The translations under genes were made by a program, and so were the position numbers. 5,571 nucleotides of DNA from the NCBI GenBank assembly GCA_029860565.1, contig JAOUAY010000092.1:1-5571 (forward strand), written 5' to 3'. The notes below the pieces were generated by a model, which had not been told where the DNA came from, ran no database searches, and saw nothing but the letters and a program-made list of their open reading frames with translations. Shown piece after piece: positions 1 to 5,050 of this stretch. The number at the start of each line of letters is the position of its first letter. The first letter of the stretch is position 1. Source of the DNA: Candidatus Nitrosopumilus sp. GTDB taxonomy: Archaea > Thermoproteota > Nitrososphaeria > Nitrososphaerales > Nitrosopumilaceae.

Positions 1-464
1 TATTTTAAGAAATTTTTAATTTCTTCATAGTTTGGTTCTTTTAGTGGATCTTCTGAAACCCATTTGTAACCAATCTTTCCGTCTTCCATAATTATGAATA
101 CAGAACGCTTTGCAGCATTGTAATCTTTTATGTGAAGTAAATCTGGCATTAAAATTCCATAATCTCGAATTGTTTTACTTGTATAGTCTCCTAATAATGG
201 AAAATTGAAGTTGTGTTTTTCTGCAAATGCTTTGTTTGCAAATGGACCATCATTACTAATTGATATTATCTTTGCACCAAGATCTGAAATTTCTTTCCAA
301 GAATCCCTTAATGTACAAAGTTCTGCTTCACAAACTGGAGAACTTGCTGCAACTATGAATGATAACACTATTTTCCCACCTCTAAATTCATCCAAAGTCC
401 GTAATTTTAGTTCAGTATCTGGAAGTTCAAATCCAGGAGCAATATCGCCTATATTTAATGACAT
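1..464 (-). CDS. BCP-like peroxiredoxin (AhpC/TSA family), 3' end cut by window edge
   Basis: This is a thioredoxin-fold peroxidase that would reduce hydrogen peroxide or organic hydroperoxides in the cytoplasm. It reads 154 codons from the ATG at 464 without a stop. The two bases left at the edge are TA, so the stop may be the very next base. The N-terminus has the family pattern (G6-D-x-A-P-G-F-E-L-P). The peroxidatic Cys is C45 in S-P-V-C, and C50 follows four residues later. That C-x4-C spacing matches the peroxidatic/resolving pair of E. coli BCP (C45/C50), so an atypical 2-Cys mechanism is inferred. The conserved active-site Arg is probably R120 in K-R-S-V-F-I-I. Oddity: the Pro seven residues before the peroxidatic Cys (PxxxT/SxxC) is Val38. 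The start is fixed by an in-frame TAA three codons upstream. It is divergent from nuoA, which fits a stress-defence gene beside a respiratory operon, but a functional link is only inference. Confidence 0.9.
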   Translation of the reverse strand, partial: MSLNIGDIAPGFELPDTELKLRTLDEFRGGKIVLSFIVAASSPVCEAELCTLRDSWKEISDLGAKIISISNDGPFANKAFAEKHNFNFPLLGDYTSKTIRDYGILMPDLLHIKDYNAAKRSVFIIMEDGKIGYKWVSEDPLKEPNYEEIKNFLK

Positions 465-485
465 GATTGCTTACTGATATTATCC

Positions 486-491
486 TATTAA
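486..491 (-). promoter_or_regulatory. Putative TATA box for the peroxiredoxin gene
   Basis: Read on the - strand this is TTAATA, preceded by a purine-rich AAAGGA stretch that could serve as a BRE. Its centre lies about 25 bases upstream of the ATG at 464. That is the usual TATA-to-start-site distance in archaea, so the transcript would be leaderless. The match to the archaeal consensus is only partial. Confidence 0.4.
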
Positions 492-500
492 GTCCTTTAC

Positions 501-522
501 AAAAAATTTTTTCAAAATTTGA
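501..522. repeat. Two adjacent A/T palindromes between the divergent promoters
   Basis: A perfect palindrome of six A and six T (501-512) is followed, sharing one base, by TCAAA-A-TTTGA (512-522), a symmetric element around a single central base. They sit between the two divergent TATA-like boxes. They could be a site for a dimeric regulator or simply a bendable A-tract. In DNA this AT-rich such patterns also arise by chance, so no function is assigned. Confidence 0.35.
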
Positions 523-542
523 TCCAAAAAAAGAACCATACC

Positions 543-550
543 TTTTTATA
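543..550 (+). promoter_or_regulatory. TATA box of the nuo operon promoter
   Basis: TTTTTATA is a good archaeal TATA element. Its centre is about 28 bases before the TTG start of nuoA at 575, which predicts transcription beginning at or within a few bases of the start codon. It is the only strong TATA match in the intergenic region on this strand, so it is taken as the main operon promoter. Confidence 0.65.
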
Positions 551-574
551 CAAAAATTAGTGTGAAAAGCTAAA

Positions 575-949
575 TTGGTCGGGGAATTGGCGGGCAATTA
601 TAGTACCGTTGTATTGATGTTTGGTTTTGCGATGGCAGCGATGGCTCCTGCTCTAGTTATTTCTAGAATGATTTCTCCCAGAAAAAAAAGTAATCCTGTA
701 AAATTCTTACCAATGGAATGTGGTCAAGTTCCGACAGGAGAGGGAAGAACTCATTTTATGATGCAGTATTATCCTTACATTTTGATGTTTGTTGTATTTG
801 ACGTTATGGCAATTTTCTTGTATGCTTGGGGTAGTGTTCTTTTGGAAGTTCCAAAAATTGCAACTTTGCCCATGCTGGGATTTTTAGCTATTATGTTTGG
901 AGCAATGGCATTTGCACTATATCAATCAGGGAGAAGAAGAATATGGTAG
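575..949 (+). CDS. nuoA: NADH-quinone oxidoreductase subunit A (NuoA / ND3-like)
   Basis: This is a small membrane subunit of complex I (124 aa) that sits next to NuoH, NuoJ and NuoK near the quinone site. Three membrane helices are visible: about residues 9-31, 66-90 and 96-116. The loop after helix 1 has the family signature M-E-C-G (47-50; C49 matches the loop Cys of mitochondrial ND3). Helix 2 contains the F-D-V motif (75-77). In bacterial NuoA this motif is F-D-V-E; here the Glu is Met78. The start is TTG at 575, since an in-frame TGA at 563 blocks anything further upstream. A second in-frame TTG (587) and an ATG (617) are alternatives; the ATG would cut into helix 1. TTG 575 fits the TATA box spacing and implies an almost leaderless mRNA. 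First gene of the operon, 40 bases before nuoB. Confidence 0.93.
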   Translation: MVGELAGNYSTVVLMFGFAMAAMAPALVISRMISPRKKSNPVKFLPMECGQVPTGEGRTHFMMQYYPYILMFVVFDVMAIFLYAWGSVLLEVPKIATLPMLGFLAIMFGAMAFALYQSGRRRIW

Positions 950-950
950 T

Positions 951-962
951 TTTTTATATAAA
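951..962 (+). promoter_or_regulatory. Possible internal TATA box before nuoB
   Basis: TTTTTATATAAA begins one base after the nuoA stop. The TATATA core (955-960) lies about 30 bases before the nuoB TTG at 990, so transcription could begin a few bases before nuoB. The six T residues at 950-955 could alternatively act as a weak U-tract pause or terminator for nuoA. Either role would separate nuoA expression from the rest of the operon. Confidence 0.45.
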
Positions 963-989
963 TTGTATTTACGAGGATAGGGGATAAAA

Positions 990-1514
990 TTGCTTAAAGA
1001 CTTAGTAACACCAGAAAATGCAAATGTTTTCATCGGGAAGTTGGGAGATATTTTAGAAAAAGCAATTGATAAACCATTGGGCTATGCCATTAATTGGGGT
1101 AGAATTTGGTCGCTCTGGCCTGTTCACATTGAAACAGCTTGTTGCAGTGTTGAATTTGGTGCAGCATCGAGTCCTAGATATGATGTTGAAAGATTTGGTA
1201 TCATTGAAGCATTTGGATCACTTAGACAGTGTGATCTGGTAGTTGTTCAAGGAACTATTACAAGAAAAATGGCACCACGTCTCAGATTAGTTTATGATCA
1301 AATGCCAGAACCAAAGTATGTAATTGCTATGGGAGCTTGTGCAATTACTGGAGGGTTGTATTTTGATTCATACAATGTACTTCCAGGAATTGATGGAGTA
1401 ATTCCAGTTGATGTCTATGTTCCAGGTTGCCCACCTAGACCTGAAACTCTTATCCAAGGATGTATGTTATTACAAGAAAAAATCAAGAGAATGAAGGCTA
1501 GGAAGTTTGTATAA
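990..1514 (+). CDS. nuoB: NADH-quinone oxidoreductase subunit B (NuoB / PSST), N2 cluster subunit
   Basis: This connecting-module subunit binds the terminal [4Fe-4S] cluster (N2) that passes electrons to quinone. At 174 aa it is of normal family length. The ligands are in place: tandem C51-C52 in E-T-A-C-C-S-V-E-F-G, then C117 in M-G-A-C-A-I-T-G-G, then C147 in V-P-G-C-P-P-R-P-E. The 65- and 30-residue spacings are close to those of E. coli NuoB. The unusual adjacent-Cys pair is hallmark N2 geometry. The protein starts at TTG 990: an in-frame TAG at 978 excludes an upstream start, and the next in-frame TTG is 17 codons in. GAGG (973-976) and AGGGG (979-983) lie upstream but neither is a clear Shine-Dalgarno. 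The stop overlaps the nuoC ATG by one base (TAATG), suggesting coupled translation. Confidence 0.97.
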   Translation: MLKDLVTPENANVFIGKLGDILEKAIDKPLGYAINWGRIWSLWPVHIETACCSVEFGAASSPRYDVERFGIIEAFGSLRQCDLVVVQGTITRKMAPRLRLVYDQMPEPKYVIAMGACAITGGLYFDSYNVLPGIDGVIPVDVYVPGCPPRPETLIQGCMLLQEKIKRMKARKFV

Positions 1515-2110
1515 TGAGTTCTGATGTTAAAACCACCACTGTGGATTCCAAACCTGAAGTAAAATCACCTCCACCTAAACCTGCAGCAAAAAAAACTGAA
1601 GAAAAACCCGTGGAATTACCAGCATTTGAAAAGAGTATTTCTGATAAAATTATTGAAAAGTTTGGTGACAAAGTTGAAGTTGGATTTGTTAAAGAAGATC
1701 GAATTAGAATTAATGTTGGAAAGGAGGATGTTCATAATGTTGCTGAATTTATTCGTGATGGATTGAATTATGATCATGTTGAATCTGTTTCAGGTGTAGA
1801 TTACCCTCAAGATAATGAAATTGAGGTTGTTTATCACATAGGATCTTATTCAGATTCTTCATTAGCAAGACAAATTTTGGTTTTAGCCACTAGGGCACAA
1901 AGAGAAACAAATCCGATCCCTGGAAATGATGCAACTAAACTACCAACTCTTAGAGACGTGTTTTACAGCGTAGAATTTCATGAAAGAGAAGTTTTTGAAA
2001 TGCTTGGTGTGTTCTTTGAAGGCCATCCTGATAATAGACGATTACTTTTGCCAGAAGATTGGGCAGATTTACCACCACTTCGAAAGGACTTTGCAATAAA
2101 GGGAAGATAG
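1514..2110 (+). CDS. nuoC: NADH-quinone oxidoreductase subunit C (NuoC / 30 kDa)
   Basis: This hydrophilic subunit packs against NuoD and NuoB in the connecting arm and has no cofactor. The C-terminal signature is clear: E-R-E (157-159), then M-L-G-V-F-F-E-G-H-P-D (163-173), R-R-L-L-L-P-E-D-W (175-183) and P-L-R-K-D-F (188-193), the Complex1_30kDa consensus. An alpha/beta domain precedes it from about residue 40. Residues 1-37 form a low-complexity tail rich in Lys, Pro, Glu and Thr (for example P19-P-P-K-P, then K26-K-T-E-E-K), probably disordered. It is a separate gene, not fused to nuoD as in E. coli. The ATG shares a base with the nuoB stop, and only weak AGG-like purines lie upstream, so reinitiation after nuoB is the likely route of translation. 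Confidence 0.95.
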   Translation: MSSDVKTTTVDSKPEVKSPPPKPAAKKTEEKPVELPAFEKSISDKIIEKFGDKVEVGFVKEDRIRINVGKEDVHNVAEFIRDGLNYDHVESVSGVDYPQDNEIEVVYHIGSYSDSSLARQILVLATRAQRETNPIPGNDATKLPTLRDVFYSVEFHEREVFEMLGVFFEGHPDNRRLLLPEDWADLPPLRKDFAIKGR

Positions 2111-2114
2111 AGAG

Positions 2115-3251
2115 ATGACTAATGAATTGCCACCAGGATTAGCACTCCGAAAAGTTGATGAGAGAATAATGACTCTTAATGTTGGACCACAACATCCTGG
2201 TTCTGGTCATATGAGAATTATTGTACAAATTGATGGTGATTATATTGTTGCATGTGATCCAGATCCAGGATATGTACATCGTGGAGAAGAAAAAATGGCA
2301 GAATATCGAAATTATATTCTAAATATTCCCCATTTGGAAAGACCAGTAATCCATGATTCATGTAATGTGTTGTATCCATATGTTTTGGGAGTTGAAGAAC
2401 TATTAGGAATTGAAGTCCCTGAACGTGCAAAATATGTTAGAGTAATTGCATCTGAACTAAACCGTTGTATCTACATAATGTATTGGCTTGCAATTTATGG
2501 AATTTTCTTGGGACACTCTACCATGTTTATGTGGCCCGCAGGTGATCGTGAACTCTTAATTGATCTTATGGAAAAAATGACTGGTGCAAGAGTAACACAT
2601 GCACATTTTGTTCCAGGTGGCGTTAGAAATGATTTACCACCAAATTTTGAAGATGTCTGTTTACGTCACGTTAACTATTTTGAAAAACGTATCAAAGAAT
2701 ATGCTGCAGTTTTTTATGATAATCCAATCTTAATTGCTAGAACTAGAGATACCGGAGTTCTATCCAGGCAAGATGCAATTAGATTTGGAACTACTGGTTC
2801 TGTTCTTCGTGCAAGTGGTGTTGATTATGATCTTAGAAAGAAGGAACCTTATGATGTCTATGATGAGTTAGATGTTCACACTAATGTAATGAAGGAAGGT
2901 GATTCTTATGCAAGATCTAGAATCCCATGGCTTGATATGCTGGAAAGTTGCAACATAATTAGACAAGCATTACAAAAAATGCCCAAATCTGGTTCTGTTA
3001 GGGTAAAACTCAAACCTAATCCCAAAGGAAAAGGGTTTGATACCGTATACAAGCGTGTAGAATCCGGTAGAGGTTCATTGGGTTGCTATATCGTATCTGA
3101 TGGAAAGCCAGAACCATACCGAGTAAAATTAAGTGTACCTTCATTTAGAAACTTGGTTGCATTACCAAATCTTCTTAGAGGCGAAAAATTAGGCAATATG
3201 CCATCAGTTTACTGGAGTCTTAATTATTGGCCAGTGGAGGCAGACCGATAA
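2115..3251 (+). CDS. nuoD: NADH-quinone oxidoreductase subunit D (NuoD / 49 kDa), quinone-site subunit
   Basis: This subunit of the connecting arm is related to the large subunit of [NiFe] hydrogenases and forms the quinone cavity with NuoB and NuoH. At 378 aa it is slightly shorter than typical NuoD. N-terminal landmarks are L-N-V-G-P-Q-H-P (21-28), G-Y-V-H-R-G-E-E-K (52-60) and Y-R-N-Y (64-67). Central landmarks are R-D-T-G-V-L-S (211-217) and G-S-V-L-R-A-S-G-V-D-Y-D-L-R (228-241). It ends in the typical acidic-Arg terminus (D377-R378). The paired CxxC motifs that bind NiFe in hydrogenases are absent, supporting a complex I subunit. Oddities: the HPxxHG His of the quinone pocket is displaced (H-P-G-S-G-H), and the expected quinone-binding Tyr position reads Ile79. 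It begins 4 bases after nuoC and ends directly against nuoH. Confidence 0.96.
   Translation: MTNELPPGLALRKVDERIMTLNVGPQHPGSGHMRIIVQIDGDYIVACDPDPGYVHRGEEKMAEYRNYILNIPHLERPVIHDSCNVLYPYVLGVEELLGIEVPERAKYVRVIASELNRCIYIMYWLAIYGIFLGHSTMFMWPAGDRELLIDLMEKMTGARVTHAHFVPGGVRNDLPPNFEDVCLRHVNYFEKRIKEYAAVFYDNPILIARTRDTGVLSRQDAIRFGTTGSVLRASGVDYDLRKKEPYDVYDELDVHTNVMKEGDSYARSRIPWLDMLESCNIIRQALQKMPKSGSVRVKLKPNPKGKGFDTVYKRVESGRGSLGCYIVSDGKPEPYRVKLSVPSFRNLVALPNLLRGEKLGNMPSVYWSLNYWPVEADR
3236..3240 (+). promoter_or_regulatory. Possible Shine-Dalgarno for nuoH
   Basis: GGAGG lies inside the last codons of nuoD, 11 bases before the nuoH ATG. The spacing is rather long, so coupling to the abutting nuoD stop may matter as much as the motif itself. 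Confidence 0.4.
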
Positions 3252-4553
3252 ATGTCTGCCATTGCACCAAATTTCAAACTAAGTGAATTTATCAAATCAT
3301 TACTTGATAATATTTTCTGGATAATACTGATAGTGGTTTTAATCGGCCTTCCTGCAATTATGATGATCTTATTTGTTATTGAAATGCCAGTAATCGATGG
3401 TGAATTACTTACACCATTTCTTGCATTAACGTGGTTGGCGGATCCTTCACGTATTCTTCCTGTGGTTAAGGCATTCATGGCAACTGATATCTTTAGGGTC
3501 ATGGCATTTCCTGGATTTGGATTTGCAGCATTACTAGCAGCCGGTACAATCTTTGTTGAAAGAAAGATGATGGCAAAATTACAATTAAGAGTTGGCCCTT
3601 TCTATTGTGGAAAAGTTGAAGGTATTTTACAGTTAATGGGTGATGGACTAAAATTAATCTCAAAAGAAATTATTATTCCAGCAAAAGCTGATAAACCAAT
3701 TTTCTGGGCAGCGCCTGTACTTTTCGTTGCAACAGCCGCAGCATTTGTTGCATTCATTCCTGTTGCTCCTGGTTGGGTTGTTGCAGATGTAGAATTAGGA
3801 TTGCTAGGAGTATTTGCAGTGATTGGTTTCTTCCCAATCATCACTATTTTGTCTGCGTGGTCTGCAAACAGTAAATTCCCATTCATTGGAGGCATCAGGG
3901 CTTTATTCCAAATGGTTTCATTTGAAATTCCACTAATTTTATCTCTACTAGGAGTTGTAATGTTAACGGGGTCACTTAATTTGTCTGAAATTGCTGCCAG
4001 TCAATCTAGTTTCCCATGGATTGTATTTTTACCAGTGGGTGCTATTGTTTTCTTTATCACAATGCTTGCAGAATTAGAAAGAATTCCATTTGATTTGCCC
4101 GAGGCAGAAAGTGAAATTGTAGCTGGATGGCTAACAGAATTATCTGGAATGATGTATGGACTTGTTCAATTAGGAACATATTTGAAGCTCTATGCATTTG
4201 CGGGACTGTTTGTAGTACTATTCCTTGGAGGTTGGAACGGTCCAATGGTTGTACCTCCATTCCCAGCAGAACTTCTTGAAAAGGGAATTGAAATGGGCCC
4301 TATCACTGCAGGACCCTTCCCTGGATTACCTTTATTCACACAAGAAATGCTTAATGGCGCACTATGGTTTGTTTTGAAAACTGTAACTGTAATATTCTTT
4401 ATAATATTGCCAAGAGGTGTCTTCCCAAGAATTAGAGTTGATATGCTATTAAATCTCGGATGGACTAAGCTTATTGGACTAGCTTTCGTTAACATCTTTA
4501 TTGCACTTGGCTTGCTTTACGCTGGTGTGTTGGGACCAGGAGGACTACAATAA
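3252..4553 (+). CDS. nuoH: NADH-quinone oxidoreductase subunit H (NuoH / ND1-like)
   Basis: This membrane subunit closes the quinone tunnel and joins the peripheral arm to the ion-pumping arm. Signatures are F-V-E-R-K (101-105), R-V-G-P (113-116), D-G-L-K-L (131-135), E-R-I-P-F-D-L-P-E-A-E-S-E (276-288), G-G-W-N-G-P (326-331) and P-R-I-R-V-D (392-397), all matching the ND1 family. At 433 aa it is about 100 residues longer than E. coli NuoH. The excess sits in two places. One is an N-terminal extension with an added hydrophobic helix at about 21-45, giving probably nine membrane helices instead of eight. The other is a Pro-rich insertion at about 332-366 between the last two core helices. The start ATG follows the nuoD stop with no gap, and the stop overlaps the nuoI ATG by one base. 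The gene directly follows nuoD with no nuoE, nuoF or nuoG between. Confidence 0.96.
   Translation: MSAIAPNFKLSEFIKSLLDNIFWIILIVVLIGLPAIMMILFVIEMPVIDGELLTPFLALTWLADPSRILPVVKAFMATDIFRVMAFPGFGFAALLAAGTIFVERKMMAKLQLRVGPFYCGKVEGILQLMGDGLKLISKEIIIPAKADKPIFWAAPVLFVATAAAFVAFIPVAPGWVVADVELGLLGVFAVIGFFPIITILSAWSANSKFPFIGGIRALFQMVSFEIPLILSLLGVVMLTGSLNLSEIAASQSSFPWIVFLPVGAIVFFITMLAELERIPFDLPEAESEIVAGWLTELSGMMYGLVQLGTYLKLYAFAGLFVVLFLGGWNGPMVVPPFPAELLEKGIEMGPITAGPFPGLPLFTQEMLNGALWFVLKTVTVIFFIILPRGVFPRIRVDMLLNLGWTKLIGLAFVNIFIALGLLYAGVLGPGGLQ
4538..4543 (+). promoter_or_regulatory. Shine-Dalgarno of nuoI
   Basis: AGGAGG lies 9 bases before the nuoI ATG at 4553, inside the last codons of nuoH (Pro-Gly-Gly). 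This is a near-ideal ribosome binding site and supports that start over any downstream candidate. Confidence 0.65.
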
Positions 4554-5050
4554 TGGGAACTGCAACTGGTATTATTCGTGCACTAAATTCGGGAATTAAA
4601 CATATTGCATTGAAACGATTTACACTTCGTTATCCTGAAGAGAAACTAAAGTTTGTGGGTGACGGATATCAGTTTGATCCATCAACTGGTGTTGGAATTG
4701 CTGGATTAAAGGGACGCCATATGCTATTTCATGATCACTGCACTGGTTGTCAATTATGTTCTATTGCATGTGAAGGCGTTGCCGAAGCTATTGCAATGGT
4801 AAAGGTTCCAGAAGAACAGACACAAAACAAGAAATCAATTATGCCTCAAATTGATTATGGAAAATGTGTTTTCTGTGGCCTTTGTGTTGATGCATGTCCA
4901 TTTTATGCACTTTACATGACTAATGATTATGAATTATCATCATTTTCTAAAGAAGGTTTGATTTACACTCCCGCTCAACTACAGGTTAAACCATACGTTG
5001 CACAAGATAGTGAAATCCAAATATCTGATAGAGGTGCAACACATGGCTGA
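4553..5050 (+). CDS. nuoI: NADH-quinone oxidoreductase subunit I (NuoI / TYKY), 2x[4Fe-4S] ferredoxin-like
   Basis: This electron-carrying subunit of the connecting arm feeds NuoB. At 165 aa it has two CxxCxxCxxxC motifs: C63-C66-C69-C73 and C105-C108-C111-C115, for two [4Fe-4S] clusters (N6a/N6b type). The second ends in the usual Cys-Pro, while the first is followed by Glu74 instead of Pro. A basic, amphipathic N-terminus (about 1-30) resembles the region that anchors NuoI to the membrane arm. The C-terminal 40 residues have no recognised motif. With no NuoEFG genes between nuoD and nuoH, this subunit is the likely entry point for electrons, possibly from a soluble ferredoxin or another donor; that is inference. 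A strong AGGAGG precedes the ATG, which overlaps the nuoH stop by one base, and the 3' end overlaps nuoJ by 8 bases. Confidence 0.96.
   Translation: MGTATGIIRALNSGIKHIALKRFTLRYPEEKLKFVGDGYQFDPSTGVGIAGLKGRHMLFHDHCTGCQLCSIACEGVAEAIAMVKVPEEQTQNKKSIMPQIDYGKCVFCGLCVDACPFYALYMTNDYELSSFSKEGLIYTPAQLQVKPYVAQDSEIQISDRGATHG
5031..5036 (+). promoter_or_regulatory. Shine-Dalgarno deciding the nuoJ start
   Basis: GAGGTG, a classic archaeal Shine-Dalgarno core, lies 6 bases before the ATG at 5043. It favours that ATG over an in-frame ATG at 4998, which would add 15 non-hydrophobic residues and overlap nuoI by over 50 bases. Confidence 0.75.

Noticed and set aside
205..477. Open frame of 90 codons on the + strand
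   Set aside because: It lies antisense to the peroxiredoxin, which has clear family motifs; the translated product resembles nothing recognised.
2218..2430. 70-codon open frame on the - strand within nuoD
   Set aside because: Antisense shadow of strongly conserved NuoD sequence.
2115..3251. Membrane [NiFe] hydrogenase large subunit instead of NuoD
   Set aside because: The N- and C-terminal CxxC pairs that bind the NiFe site are absent, and the gene sits in a full nuo gene order.
1514..3251. Fused nuoCD gene as in E. coli
   Set aside because: nuoC has its own TAG stop and nuoD its own ATG four bases later.
3224..4495. Several open frames of 67-101 codons on the - strand across nuoH
   Set aside because: They mirror the codon pattern of a confidently identified gene, overlap one another and have no recognisable motif or promoter.
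4998..5042. Upstream ATG extending nuoJ by 15 residues
   Set aside because: The extension is polar and unlike the family, would overlap nuoI by 53 bases, and the GAGGTG site points to the ATG at 5043.
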